This document shows positions 14,103 to 25,669 of a stretch of DNA of 27,957 nt, one piece after another (the stretch's first letter is position 1; every line of letters begins with the position of its first letter). The notes beneath the pieces were generated by a model that had not been told where the DNA came from, made no database searches, and was given only the letters and a program-made list of their open reading frames with translations. The DNA lies in NCBI GenBank assembly GCA_017998195.1, contig JAGODN010000002.1, positions 1 to 27,957 of the forward strand, written 5' to 3'. This stretch comes from Desulfobulbus sp. Its GTDB lineage: Bacteria; Desulfobacterota; Desulfobulbia; Desulfobulbales; Desulfobulbaceae. Position numbers and translations under genes: made by a program.

Positions 14103-14384
14103 CGTTCCCGTGGCCCCGGCAGGTAAATATTTATTTGAAATTTTCAGTCTTTTCGAGTAGTTTTAAACGGTTTTCAAATCCTTGAAAAATATGCCGAAAA
14201 AGTGTGCAAACCACTGTTAACCAGTTGTTGAAAACCCCGCCAGCCCAGAATTTTTCCAAGCATCAAGACTGAGCGAACAACACCCTCAACACAAAAAAAT
14301 CTTTTATATTCATAACATATATCTTCTTTCCACAAACTCACAGCGATAACACCAACAATTCTTTCTCTAAAAAAGGATGCTATT
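14103..14384. other. AT-rich intergenic region upstream of dnaN; possible replication origin element
   Basis: This 282-base gap is much richer in A/T than its surroundings and separates a minus-strand gene from dnaN-gyrB-gyrA. It holds an inverted repeat, TTTTCAA at 14171-14177 with TTGAAAA at 14182-14188, and a further TTGAAAA at 14228-14234. There is an AT tract around 14301-14322. Loose DnaA-box matches are TGTTGAAAA at 14226-14234 and CTTTCCACA at 14326-14334, each 7 of 9 to the consensus. Such a gap before dnaN is a common origin location, but dnaA is absent here and the boxes are poor. It must also contain the dnaN promoter, which I could not fix. Confidence 0.35.
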
Positions 14385-15515
14385 ATGGGGTTTTACTTCA
14401 ACATCGGCAGGGAAGACCTGCTCCGTGCGGTCAGTGCCCAGCAAAACATCACCGGCAAGAAAGGAACCCTGGCCATCCTCGCCAACGTCCTGCTCGAGGT
14501 CAAACCGGACCACCTGGTCGTCACCGGCACGGATATGGACATCGGTCTCAAGCAGATCGTTCCCGCCGAGGTGATGGAAACCGGCACCCTTACCTTGCCG
14601 GCCAAAAAACTCTTCGAACTGGCCAGGGAATCCGGATCCACGGTCATCAGCTTCAAGGAGATGGACAACAACTGGGTGGAGATCACCGCCGGACCGAGCT
14701 GTTACCGGCTCGCCGGCATGGTGGCGGACGAATTTCCCCAGTTTCCCGCCTACGACGAAAGCGCCATGGTCGAGATCGACAGTGCAGTGATGGCTGACCT
14801 AGTGGACAAAACCGTGTTTTCCATTGCCCTGGACAAGGAGAACATGTTCACCCTGACCGCCGCGCTCCTGGAAAAATTCAAGGAAAACGAAGAGACCTTC
14901 CTGAAAATGATTTCTTCGGACGGGCACCGGTTGACCATCATGACCAGGGAGGTGGCTGCGGCCGTCGACAACCTGCAGCTCAAGCCGCTCACCCTCATTC
15001 CCCGCCGGGGCATTCAGGAAATCCGCAAGTTCTGCGAGAACAGGAGTAGTTTCCTTTTCGGCGTGGAGGAAAAGCAGGCAGTGCTCAAAAGCAATGAATC
15101 GCTCCTGGTCATCCGCCTGATGGAAGGTGATTTTCCCGATTTCCAGGGACTGCTCAATGCCCTCACCAGGGAAAATACCATCCGTATCGACCGCAACCGT
15201 TTTCTCGAGAGCCTGAAGCGGATCAACCTGTTCACCGAGGATATGTTCCACGCCATCAGGATGGAGGTGAACGGCACCACCATGGTGCTCACCTCGCAGA
15301 ACGCCGATTTCGGCTCGGCCCGGGACGAATTCTCTGTCGAATACGACGGCGAACCGCTGGTGCTCGGGTTCAACTGCCGCTATTTCATCGAGACCCTGCA
15401 GGTGATGGAGGGCGACTCGATCTGTGCGAGCATCAATACCCAGGAGAGTCCCTGCATGATCACCTCGGACGAGGACAAGGGCTTTCTCAGCGTCATCATG
15501 CCCATGAAGTTGTAG
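14385..15515 (+). CDS. dnaN: DNA polymerase III beta subunit (sliding clamp)
   Basis: Ring-shaped clamp that tethers the replicative polymerase. The 376-residue protein shows the three-domain beta-clamp pattern: TGKKGTLAILANVLLEVKPD and VTGTDMDIGL in domain 1, LTAALL and MISSDGHRLTIMTREV in domain 2, and the final FNCRYFIETLQVM with the C-terminal VIMPMKL typical of the family. AAAGGATG upstream gives a good SD. It is followed by gyrB after an 82-base gap, and together with gyrA forms a conserved replication neighbourhood. No dnaA or recF gene is next to it. Confidence 0.97.
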   Translation: MGFYFNIGREDLLRAVSAQQNITGKKGTLAILANVLLEVKPDHLVVTGTDMDIGLKQIVPAEVMETGTLTLPAKKLFELARESGSTVISFKEMDNNWVEITAGPSCYRLAGMVADEFPQFPAYDESAMVEIDSAVMADLVDKTVFSIALDKENMFTLTAALLEKFKENEETFLKMISSDGHRLTIMTREVAAAVDNLQLKPLTLIPRRGIQEIRKFCENRSSFLFGVEEKQAVLKSNESLLVIRLMEGDFPDFQGLLNALTRENTIRIDRNRFLESLKRINLFTEDMFHAIRMEVNGTTMVLTSQNADFGSARDEFSVEYDGEPLVLGFNCRYFIETLQVMEGDSICASINTQESPCMITSDEDKGFLSVIMPMKL

Positions 15516-15597
15516 CATCCGGCGGGCCGGAACGCCGTCCCCCCGCTGTGCGCCGGATTCCGGCAATTGGTTGGACAATTCAGCACAAAGGAAGACC

Positions 15598-18000
15598 GTG
15601 AGTGAGTTAACGAAAGATTCGTATGGAGCGGAACAGATCAAGGTTCTCGACGGCCTGGAGGCTGTCCGCAAACGACCGTCCATGTACATCGGCAACACCG
15701 CCGAGGAGGGGCTGCACCATCTCATCTACGAGGTGGTGGACAACTCCATCGACGAGGCCCTGGCCGGCCACTGTGACACCATCAGCGTCATCATCCACGA
15801 GGACGACGGGGTCACGGTGGTGGACAACGGCCGCGGTATTCCGGTGGACATGCACCCCACCGAGAACATGTCCGCCCTGGAACTGGTCATGACCACCCTG
15901 CACGCGGGCGGCAAGTTCGACCATTCCACCTACAAGGTGTCGGGTGGCCTGCACGGGGTCGGCGTGAGCGTGGTCAACGCCCTGAGCAGCCGGATGGTGG
16001 CCGAGGTTCGGCGCAACGGCAATGTCTATCGCCAGACCTACGAGTACGGCGTCCGCGCCAGCGATCTCGAGGAGGTGGGCACCAGTGAGGCCACCGGCAC
16101 CCGGATCACCTTTTTCCCGGACCCGGAAATTTTCACCGAAACCACGGTGTTCAAATACGAGATCGTCAAGACCCGGCTGCGCGAACTCGCCTTCCTCAAC
16201 CGCAACATCCGCATCACCCTCAAGGACGAACGCGACGGCGCCGAGGACGTTTTTTACTACGACGGCGGCATCGTTTCCTATGTCACCTACCTGAACCGCA
16301 ACCGCACCCCGGTGCACGCCGAGCCCATTTTCATCACCGGTGAGCGGGACAATGTCCAGGTGGAGGTCTGTTTCCAGTATTTCGACGGCTACTCGGAGCG
16401 GCTCTTTTCCTATGTGAACAACATCAACACCCGTGAGGGCGGCACGCACGTGGCCGGCTTCCGCGCCGCGCTCACCAAGTGCATCAACCGCTATGCCAGC
16501 GACGACGTGGTGCCCAAAAACCTCAAGGAAAAAATGGGCGGCGACGACGTGCGCGAAGGGCTGACCTGCATCGTCAGCGTGCGCGTGCCCAACCCCCAGT
16601 TCGAAGGCCAGACCAAGGGAAAACTCGGCAACTCGGAGGTCAAATCCATTGTCGAAACCCTGTGCAACGAGAAACTGGCCGCCTACCTGGAGCAGAATCC
16701 CGGGGTGGCCCGCGCCATCCTCGGCAAGGTGGTGGAGGCGGCCCGGGCGCGGGACGCGGCCCGCAAGGCCCGCGACCTCTCCCGCAAGAAGGGCAGCCTG
16801 TCGGTGATGATGGCCGGCAAACTGGCCGAGTGCCAGAGCCGCATCCCGGCGGAACGCGAGTTGTTCATCGTCGAGGGTGATTCGGCCGGCGGTTCGGCCA
16901 AACAGGGCCGCGACCGGGCCATCCAGGCCATCCTGCCCCTGCGCGGCAAAATCATGAACGTGGAGAAGGCGCGCTTCGACAAGATTCTCGGCTCCGAGGA
17001 GATCAAACAGCTGGTCGCCTCCCTCGGCACCGGCATCGGCAGCGAGGAATTCGACCTGGACAAACTCCGCTACCACAAGGTCATCATCATGACCGACGCG
17101 GATGTCGACGGCGCCCATATCCGCACCCTGCTGCTCACCTTCTTCTACCGGCAGATGCTGCCGCTCATCGAAAACGGGCACATCTACATCGGCCAGCCAC
17201 CCCTTTTCCGGCTCGGCAAGGGTAAGAAGGAACAGTACTTCCTCAACGAGGAATCCCTCAATAGCCACCTTTTTTCCCAGGCCAGCCAGCTCATGCAGAT
17301 CCACACGGACAGGGGCTGGGTGATCGCCGACGACGAAATGGTCGATCTGCTGCGCAAGCTTTCGGCCTTTGAAAAGGTCGTCGAGCACCTGGAGCGGTAC
17401 AACCTGCCCGAAGCCCTGACCCTGTTTCTGCTCGCCGGCAAGGTGCATTCGGCCCTGCAGTTCGAGAACCGGGATTTTGTCGAGGGTCTGCGCGACCAGT
17501 TGCGGCAGCGCACCCAGACCGGCGCGGTGCGCCCCTGTCCCTGGCGGCCGAGCTGCTGGGAGTTCGAGGCGGTCAACCAGGCGCACATGGCCAGTGTCAT
17601 CGGTCCCAATATCCCGCTCATCGCCGAGTACCGGCACGCCCTGGAACTGTACCGGACCGTGGCCCCCTGCCTGGGCGTCACCTTCCGCCTGGTGCGCACC
17701 GCGGCCGCAGGCGCCGGGCCCGAGCAGACCACCGACAACTGGCACCGGTTGATGGAGATGATCCGGGAAGAGACCTTCAAGGGCAGCCATCTGCAGCGCT
17801 ACAAGGGTCTGGGCGAAATGAACCCGGAACAGCTGTGGGACACCACCATGAACCCGGCCAACCGGACCCTGGTGCAGGTGCGCATCGACGACCTGGACGT
17901 CACCGACGACATGTTCACCACCCTCATGGGGGACAAGGTCGAACCGCGCCGGGACTTCATCCAGAATCACGCCCTGGAAGTGGCGGACCTGGACATCTGA
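15598..18000 (+). CDS. gyrB: DNA gyrase subunit B
   Basis: ATPase subunit of gyrase, which introduces negative supercoils. The GHKL ATPase domain has EVVDNSIDEALAGHCD, DNGRGIP and GGLHGVGVSVVNALS. The TOPRIM domain has EGDSAGGSAKQGRDR and DADVDGAHIRTLLLTFFYR. The C-terminus has QRYKGLGEMNPEQLW and the tail RRDFIQNHALEVADLDI. At 800 residues it is the longer form, with an extra insert of about 160 residues between TOPRIM and tail, as in E. coli. I start it at GTG 15598, which has AAAGGAAG just upstream and begins SELTKDSYGAEQI; the frame extends to a TTG at 15571 without conserved sequence. Confidence 0.97.
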   Translation: MSELTKDSYGAEQIKVLDGLEAVRKRPSMYIGNTAEEGLHHLIYEVVDNSIDEALAGHCDTISVIIHEDDGVTVVDNGRGIPVDMHPTENMSALELVMTTLHAGGKFDHSTYKVSGGLHGVGVSVVNALSSRMVAEVRRNGNVYRQTYEYGVRASDLEEVGTSEATGTRITFFPDPEIFTETTVFKYEIVKTRLRELAFLNRNIRITLKDERDGAEDVFYYDGGIVSYVTYLNRNRTPVHAEPIFITGERDNVQVEVCFQYFDGYSERLFSYVNNINTREGGTHVAGFRAALTKCINRYASDDVVPKNLKEKMGGDDVREGLTCIVSVRVPNPQFEGQTKGKLGNSEVKSIVETLCNEKLAAYLEQNPGVARAILGKVVEAARARDAARKARDLSRKKGSLSVMMAGKLAECQSRIPAERELFIVEGDSAGGSAKQGRDRAIQAILPLRGKIMNVEKARFDKILGSEEIKQLVASLGTGIGSEEFDLDKLRYHKVIIMTDADVDGAHIRTLLLTFFYRQMLPLIENGHIYIGQPPLFRLGKGKKEQYFLNEESLNSHLFSQASQLMQIHTDRGWVIADDEMVDLLRKLSAFEKVVEHLERYNLPEALTLFLLAGKVHSALQFENRDFVEGLRDQLRQRTQTGAVRPCPWRPSCWEFEAVNQAHMASVIGPNIPLIAEYRHALELYRTVAPCLGVTFRLVRTAAAGAGPEQTTDNWHRLMEMIREETFKGSHLQRYKGLGEMNPEQLWDTTMNPANRTLVQVRIDDLDVTDDMFTTLMGDKVEPRRDFIQNHALEVADLDI

Positions 18001-18055
18001 ACAGGTCGCCGGCTAACCTCTTCGCCCCCTTCCGGGCACCACGCAGGTTGAGAGA

Positions 18056-20534
<2,479 letters not shown>

Positions 20535-20545
<11 letters not shown>

Positions 20546-21545
20546 CAAGGTGGCCATGATCGGCGCCGGCAGCTGGGGCACGGCCCTGGCCCTGGTGCTG
20601 GCGCGCAAAAACATCCGGGTCGCGCTTTGGGACAGGGACGCGGACCACATCGCCAACCTCGTTCGCGACCGGGAGAACAAACGGCACCAGCCCGATCACC
20701 CCTTCCCGGAATCCCTGGAGGTGACCGACGACCTGGGCGCGGCGGTGCAGGGGGCGGGTTGCGTGGTCATGGTGGTGCCCTCGCACGGCTACCGCGCAGT
20801 CTTCCGCGAACTCTGGCCGCAGCTCTCCGACGGTACCCTGGTGGTGTCCGCGGTCAAGGGTATCGAGGTGGACAGCGGCATGACCATGACCGAGATCATG
20901 GACGAGGAAAACAAGGGGCGCAAGCGCCTTCATTTCTGCGTGCTCAGCGGCCCGAGCTTCGCCGCCGAGGTGGCCGACTGCCAGCCCACGGCGGTGACCG
21001 CGGCCTGTGTGGACCCGGAGGCGGCGGAGCAGGTGCAGCAACTGTTCGCGGCCGAGTATTTCCGCGTCTACGCCGCCAGCGATGTCAAGGGGCTGGAGAT
21101 CAGCAGCGCCATGAAGAACGTCATCGCCATCGGCGCCGGCATCTGCGACGGGTTGGGCTACGGCCTCAACACCCGCGCTGCCCTGATCACCCGCGGGCTG
21201 GCGGAAATCGCCCGCATGGGCGTGGCCATGGGCGCCCAGCCGCAGACCTTTGCCGGCCTGGGCGGTCTCGGCGACCTGGTGCTCACCTGCACCGGCGATC
21301 TCAGCCGCAACCGTACCGTGGGTTTGAAGCTTGGCTCGGGACAGACCCTGGAGGAGGTGCTGGCCCAGATGACCATGGTGGCGGAGGGGGTGAAGACCAC
21401 CCGCTCCTGCTACCATCTCGCCCGCCGTCTGGGGGTGGAGATGCCGATCCTGGAGCAGATGTACCAGGTGCTCTACAACGGCAAGCGGTGCGAAGACGCG
21501 GTTCGTGACCTGTTTCAGCGCGGATTGAAAAAGGAAAACGGCTGA
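20535..21545 (+). CDS. gpsA: Glycerol-3-phosphate dehydrogenase [NAD(P)+]
   Basis: Makes sn-glycerol 3-phosphate from dihydroxyacetone phosphate for phospholipid synthesis. The NAD(P)-binding motif is GAGSWGTALA at residues 10-19; LSGPSFAAEVADCQPTAVT and SSAMKNVIAIGAGICDGLGYGLNTRAALITRGLAEI carry the catalytic Lys and substrate contacts, and GLGDLVLTCTGDLSRNRTVG is conserved. The length of 336 residues is normal. ATG 20535 is preceded by GGGGAGGAGGAG, which lies inside gyrA; the start overlaps gyrA by 11 bases, so the two are coupled. The open frame reaches back to 20505 but lacks conserved sequence there. Confidence 0.97.
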
Positions 21546-21568
21546 ACCGTTTCCGGGGGGAAAACACA

Positions 21569-21600
21569 GGGGGGACAGCCGCAGCTGTCCCCCCTTTTTT
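21569..21600 (+). terminator. Rho-independent terminator after gpsA
   Basis: GGGGGGACAGC pairs perfectly with GCTGTCCCCCC, loop CGCA, followed by six T. It ends the dnaN-gyrB-gyrA-gpsA run. Confidence 0.95.
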
Positions 21601-21604
21601 GTAT

Positions 21605-22285
21605 TCAGATTTTCTCGCTGGACCAGTCGTTGTGCTCGAACTCGCTGTGGTCGGGCTTGGGCGGCTTGATTTCGGCCATCCGCTGGCGCAGCCAGACCTG
21701 CACCTTGGCGAACTCGGCCGCGAACTGGGCCAAGGCCAGGCCGCGGTGGCTGACCGCGCTTTTTTCGGCCATGGACACCTCGGCAAAGGTCTTGCCAAAC
21801 GGTGGAAAGAAGAACACCGGGTCGTAGCCGAACCCGGACTCGCCCCGCCGTTCGGTGGTGATTTCGCCGTCGCAGCGCCCCTCCCAGGTCAGGGCCGGCC
21901 CGGCCGGGGTGGCCAGGGAGAGCACGCAGACGAAGTGGGCGGCGCGGTTGGCCTGCCCGGCCATCTCGCCGAGCAGTTTTTCGCAGTTGTCCCAGTCGGT
22001 CGCCCCGGGGCCGGCATAGCGGGCCGAGTACACGCCCGGCCGGCCGTCCAGGGCGTCGACCACCAGGCCGGAGTCGTCGGCCAGGCAGGGCAGGCCGAGC
22101 ACCTTGGCGTAGTGCAGGGCCTTCTTGTAGGCGTTGTCATCAAAGGTGGCGCCGTCCTCCACCGCCTCGGGCATGGGTCCGAAATCGGCCAGCGACTGGA
22201 CCGTGACCGGGAAGTCCTTGAGCAGTTCATTGATTTCTTTGAGTTTGTTCAGGTTGCTGGTGGCCAGCACAAGCAGGGAATCCAT
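21605..22285 (-). CDS. rdgB: XTP/dITP diphosphatase (RdgB/HAM1)
   Basis: House-cleaning pyrophosphatase that removes dITP and XTP from nucleotide pools. Family blocks are LATSNLNKLKEI at the N-terminus, DDNAYKKALHYAK, LADDSGLVVDALDGRPGVYSARYAG and GESGFGYDPVFFFPPFGKTFAEVSMAEKSAVSHRG. The protein is 226 residues long, about 25-30 more than many members; the excess is a charged C-terminal tail (KPPKPDHSEFEHNDWSSEKI) of unknown role. A GAGGAA precedes the ATG. It lies 77 bases downstream of queH on the same strand. Confidence 0.96.
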   Translation of the reverse strand: MDSLLVLATSNLNKLKEINELLKDFPVTVQSLADFGPMPEAVEDGATFDDNAYKKALHYAKVLGLPCLADDSGLVVDALDGRPGVYSARYAGPGATDWDNCEKLLGEMAGQANRAAHFVCVLSLATPAGPALTWEGRCDGEITTERRGESGFGYDPVFFFPPFGKTFAEVSMAEKSAVSHRGLALAQFAAEFAKVQVWLRQRMAEIKPPKPDHSEFEHNDWSSEKI

Positions 22286-22362
22286 GGTGTTCCTCGTTCC
22301 TGTTGTCGTTTACGGGGGAAAGGGGGCAGTGGTGCCCGAATGGTTGGCGGATGTTCCGGGGA

Positions 22363-22935
22363 TCAGGCGGCGGTCCGGGAGGACTGTTTTCTGCGCTGCC
22401 GGCGCAGCTGGCGGTCGTACCGCTCCTGCTCGCTGTAGATGCAGCCGCAGTAGGGCTGGCGGTACAGCCCCAGCCGGATGGAGTCGTCGATGCCCTGCTG
22501 CCAGCCCGTGCGGTAGTCCTCGTAATGAAAGAGCATATCGTACCGATCGGCCAGCGCCGCGCATTTGTCGACCAACAACCGGTGGTTCTGGTAGCGGGAG
22601 TAGAGCAGGGTCGTGGTGAAGGCGTCGTAGCCGCCGGCCACCGCCGCCTGCACGGTCCGCTCGAGCCGCAGGTCGTAGCAGAGCGGGCAGCGCTCCTGCT
22701 CGTGGAACACGACCGTACGGAGGAAGTCGGTGAGCCCGTAGTGTTCGTCCACCTCCACCGGGAAACCGGCACCCTCGGCAAACTGCTGCAGCGCCTCCAT
22801 GCGCCGGCGGAACTCCTGGTACGGGTGGATGTTCGGGTTGTGAAACAGTCCGGTCACCGCATGTCCCTGTTCGCGCAGCCGCGCCAGCGGGTAGACGGCG
22901 CAGGGGCCGCAGCAGACGTGCAGGAGAATGCGCAT
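22363..22935 (-). CDS. queH: Epoxyqueuosine reductase QueH
   Basis: Catalyses the last step of queuosine tRNA modification, epoxyqueuosine to queuosine, as the non-cobalamin alternative to QueG. The DUF208 cysteines are all visible: LLHVCCGPCAVYP (C8, C9, C12), ERCPLCYDLRLERT and YCGCIYSE. The middle has FHNPNIHPYQEFRRRMEAL and DAFTTTLLYSRYQNH. Length is 190 residues, with a basic tail. Its ATG overlaps the TGA of the upstream regulator by one base (TGATG), and AAGGTGAAG provides an SD. No other queuosine gene is in the window. Confidence 0.95.
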   Translation of the reverse strand: MRILLHVCCGPCAVYPLARLREQGHAVTGLFHNPNIHPYQEFRRRMEALQQFAEGAGFPVEVDEHYGLTDFLRTVVFHEQERCPLCYDLRLERTVQAAVAGGYDAFTTTLLYSRYQNHRLLVDKCAALADRYDMLFHYEDYRTGWQQGIDDSIRLGLYRQPYCGCIYSEQERYDRQLRRQRRKQSSRTAA

Positions 22936-24503
22936 CACTTCACCTTGTAGTGCTTGGGGTCGATGCCGTAGTTGTGAATCTTGTAGTTGATGATCCGCAG
23001 GCTGGTATCCAGGCTTTTGGCCGCCCTGGTCTGGTTGCCGTTGTTTCGCTTCAGTGCGTCAATAATAAGTTCGCGCTCGAAATTTTCAACGGCCGTGGCC
23101 AGTGACAGCGGTTTACCCGGGTGGACGCTGTCCCCGCTCTGCAGCGAGGGCGGCAGGTGGATGGACTGGATGGCCGGCCCGTCGCAGATGAGCACCGCCC
23201 GCTCCATGCAGTTCTGCAGTTCGCGCACGTTGCCGGGCCAGTGGTACTGGATGAGCAGGTCGATGGCCGGGGTGGAGATGCGGGTGATCTCCTTGCCGTT
23301 TTCGCGGGAGTATTTTTCCAGGAAATACTCGGCCAGGAGCAGGATGTCGGTGCGCCGTTCGCGCAGCGGCGGCAGGTAGACCGGGAAGACGTTGAGTCGG
23401 TAGTAGAGATCTTCACGGAAGGCCCCCTCCTGCACCGCTTTTTCCAGGTCGCGGTTGGTGGCCGCCACCAGGCGGATGTCCGCGGTCATGAGTTTGGGCG
23501 AGCCGAGCCGCTGGAAGGTCCGCTCCTGGATGACGTTGAGCAGCTTCAGTTGCACCGGCTGGCTGATCTCGCCGATCTCGTCAAGGAACAGGGTGCCACC
23601 CTCGGCCAGTTCGAACCGGCCTTTCTTGCTCTCCACCGCGCCGGTGAAGGCCCCCTTTTCATGGCCGAACAATTCGCTCTCCAACAGCGTTTCCGGCAGG
23701 GCCGAGCAGTTGACCACCACGAAGGGGCCGGCGGCCCGGCCGGAATTGTGGTGCAGGGCCCGGGCCACCAGGGTCTTGCCGGTGCCGGACTCGCCGCGCA
23801 GCAGCACCGTGGCGTTGGAGTCGGCCACCCGGTGGACCATGTCGAACACCTCCTGCATGCGCGAGGAGTTGCCGATGATTTCCTCGATGCGGTTGCGGGC
23901 CGAGAGTTCCCGGCGCAGCTTGCGGTTTTCCTGGTGCAGGGCCTCCCGCTCCTCGTTGACCCGCTGGATGCGCTGCACGGTCTCGGCGATCAGCCGGCTG
24001 ACCACGGTGAGAAAGCGGAGATCCTGCTCGGATTCGCTGCCGAATCCACCGGCATACACCCGGTCGATGGACAGGGCGCCGATGGAGTGCTGGTCGGCGA
24101 TGATCGGCACGCACAGGAAGCTGCTCTTCTTTTTGCGCTCGTCGCCGCGGGTGCGGGTGCGGTTGAGGAACAGCGGTTCGTCGCCGATCTGCGGCACGAG
24201 GATGGGCTCGCCGGTGGCCACCACCTTGCCGGTAATGCCTTCGCCCAGCTTGTAGCGGCCGCGGCGCTTGGCCTCGGCGCTGATGCCGTGCGCCACCTCG
24301 ATCTCCAGTTCTCCGGTGGTCGGGTTGACGATGGTGATGGTGCCGTTGTCCATGCCCATCCACTCGGCCAGGCTCGAGACCACCTTTTCCAGGCAGTCCT
24401 GCAGGTTGGAGGCCGAGGCCAGGTGGCGGGTGATCTCATAGAGACAGGACAGGTTACGGAATTCGATATCCTGCTGCTGGTCAATGCTGCCGGTTGCTTT
24501 CAT
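22935..24503 (-). CDS. NifA-like sigma-54-dependent transcriptional activator (GAF-AAA-Fis)
   Basis: Enhancer-binding protein that opens sigma-54 promoters by ATP hydrolysis. Domains: N-terminal GAF sensor, residues about 30-180 (RYKLGEGITGKVVATGEP is very like NifA); a coiled linker at 185-205; the AAA+ domain at 208-437 with Walker A GESGTGKT (237-244), the sigma-54 contact loop GAFTGA (284-289) and Walker B GGTLFLDE (302-309); and a C-terminal Fis-type HTH (NNGNQTRAAKSLDTSLRIINYKI). There is no Cys-rich interdomain linker of the oxygen-sensitive NifA type. No nif genes are in the window, so its target is unknown. The gene overlaps queH by one base. The SD is weak. Confidence 0.92.
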   Translation of the reverse strand: MKATGSIDQQQDIEFRNLSCLYEITRHLASASNLQDCLEKVVSSLAEWMGMDNGTITIVNPTTGELEIEVAHGISAEAKRRGRYKLGEGITGKVVATGEPILVPQIGDEPLFLNRTRTRGDERKKKSSFLCVPIIADQHSIGALSIDRVYAGGFGSESEQDLRFLTVVSRLIAETVQRIQRVNEEREALHQENRKLRRELSARNRIEEIIGNSSRMQEVFDMVHRVADSNATVLLRGESGTGKTLVARALHHNSGRAAGPFVVVNCSALPETLLESELFGHEKGAFTGAVESKKGRFELAEGGTLFLDEIGEISQPVQLKLLNVIQERTFQRLGSPKLMTADIRLVAATNRDLEKAVQEGAFREDLYYRLNVFPVYLPPLRERRTDILLLAEYFLEKYSRENGKEITRISTPAIDLLIQYHWPGNVRELQNCMERAVLICDGPAIQSIHLPPSLQSGDSVHPGKPLSLATAVENFERELIIDALKRNNGNQTRAAKSLDTSLRIINYKIHNYGIDPKHYKVK

Positions 24504-24524
24504 CGCTGGCCGTTGAGGTGCCTG

Positions 24525-24553
24525 TTGACAGTGTTTCCGTATGATGGTACCTT
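24525..24553 (+). promoter_or_regulatory. Candidate promoter of the serine tRNA pair
   Basis: TTGACA at 24525-24530 is 17 bp from TACCTT at 24548-24553, ending 11 bases before the first tRNA. Confidence 0.5.
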
Positions 24554-24564
24554 CCCACGCTCAT

Positions 24565-24650
24565 GGAGGGATGGCCGAGTGGTTTAAGGCGGCGGTCTTG
24601 AAAACCGTTGTACGAAAGTACCGTGGGTTCGAATCCTACTCCCTCCGCCA
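24565..24650 (+). tRNA. tRNA-Ser (anticodon TGA)
   Basis: Acceptor arms GGAGGGA and TCCCTCC pair, followed by G and an encoded CCA. The anticodon loop CTTGAAA places TGA at 24599-24601, and the long variable arm (about 24607-24622) is typical of serine tRNAs. The T-arm contains GGTTCGAATCC. It reads UCA and probably other UCN codons. Confidence 0.96.
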
Positions 24651-24671
24651 GAAACCCGAGACGGCAGCAAA

Positions 24672-24764
24672 GGAGAGATGACCGAGTAGGCCGATGGTGC
24701 TCGCCTGCTAAGCGAGTGTGGGGGTTATACTCCACCGAGGGTTCGAATCCCTCTCTCTCCGCCA
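24672..24764 (+). tRNA. tRNA-Ser (anticodon GCT)
   Basis: Acceptor arms GGAGAGA and TCTCTCC pair, with an encoded CCA. Anticodon stem CTCGC/GCGAG holds loop CTGCTAA with anticodon GCT at 24707-24709. A long variable arm follows, then the T-arm GAGGGTTCGAATCCCTC. It reads AGC and AGU. It lies 21 bases after the first tRNA, so both are likely cut from one transcript. Confidence 0.96.
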
Positions 24765-24769
24765 TATAG

Positions 24770-24804
24770 AAAAAGGCTGGTTGGCTTGCCAACCAGCCTT
24801 TTTT
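24770..24804 (+). terminator. Terminator after the tRNA pair
   Basis: GGCTGGTTGG pairs with CCAACCAGCC around CTTG, flanked by A and T runs that extend the stem to 15 bp; the T-run ends it. The following 204 bases up to the end of bioG show nothing that I can name. Confidence 0.93.
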
Positions 24805-25008
24805 GTTCTCCAAGGCGGGTCCGGTTCTCGTCGCGAGACGGGTCGCATGCTCGTTTCCGACAGTTTTGTACCATATCCCTGTGGGTTTTACCACGCCTGT
24901 CTGACAAAAATCGTCAACTGTACGGTTTGTCTTGTTGCAATAGTGTCAGGGGATGAATCGACCGGCCCCGACCTGTCCCAACGGTGATGGCGTCGAGACG
25001 GGGGGCAC

Positions 25009-25665
25009 TCAGGCGGCCAGCAGATCCCGCCAGTCGGCGAACAGGTGGAAGGGAAAATGCGGCCAGGCGTGGACCGTGGCCGTGTCCCGGCCCCAGGCGC
25101 GCAGCTGGTTGCGGCCGGTGAAGATGCGGTCGCGGCTGGTGACGATTTTTTTGGTATAGATGTCCCGGACCGGGGGCGCGGCCAGGACGGCGGCGCGGAA
25201 GGCGGCCATTTCCTCGCGCAGTGCGGCCATCGCTCGGCGCGGCCGGCTGGCGAGAAAGCGGCTATGTTGGGCGGGATCATCGAACATGTTGGCGTAGAAG
25301 GTGTCCAGCACCTCCGGGCCGAAGCTGTCGACCATGGTCGCGTAGGCCTCGGGCGGCAGGCCGCGGCCGGCGTCGATGGGACTGAGGGTGCCGGCCAGGG
25401 CCGTGCGGCTGGCGAAACTCCCGGCCCGGTCGGCGAGCAGGTGGGCCGCCACCCACACGCCCATGGACCAGGCGGCCAGATGGACCTGCCGGTAGGCAGC
25501 CAGGGGTTCCAGCTCCGGCAGCTGCAGGTGCCGGTAGTCGTGTACCAAAAGGACATCGCAGCTGCGGGCGGGCAGAAAGCGGAACGGTTCCGGGTCCATG
25601 CCCCAGCCGCTGAAAAAGAGCAGGCAGTGCGGGTGGTTGGCGCGCTGCAGCCAGGCCGTTTGCAT
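25009..25665 (-). CDS. bioG: Pimeloyl-ACP methyl ester esterase BioG (DUF452)
   Basis: Alpha/beta hydrolase of 218 residues that would remove the methyl group from pimeloyl-ACP methyl ester so that pimeloyl-ACP can enter biotin synthesis, standing in for BioH. DUF452/BioG features are FFSGWGMDPEPF near the N-terminus, the nucleophile Ser67 in AAWSMGVW, and the C-terminal PHFPFHLF containing the probable catalytic His (203 or 207). It begins four bases after the bioF stop, the usual bioF-bioG order, so the two should be translated together. bioA, bioB, bioC and bioD are not in the window. Confidence 0.93.
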   Translation of the reverse strand: MQTAWLQRANHPHCLLFFSGWGMDPEPFRFLPARSCDVLLVHDYRHLQLPELEPLAAYRQVHLAAWSMGVWVAAHLLADRAGSFASRTALAGTLSPIDAGRGLPPEAYATMVDSFGPEVLDTFYANMFDDPAQHSRFLASRPRRAMAALREEMAAFRAAVLAAPPVRDIYTKKIVTSRDRIFTGRNQLRAWGRDTATVHAWPHFPFHLFADWRDLLAA

Positions 25666-25669
25666 GGAT

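Noticed and set aside
24481..24894. 137-residue minus-strand ORF containing EREGFEPS-like and GVGFEPT-like stretches
   Set aside because: It is antisense to the two serine tRNAs; such peptides are a known artefact of translating tRNA-Ser and tRNA-Leu genes.
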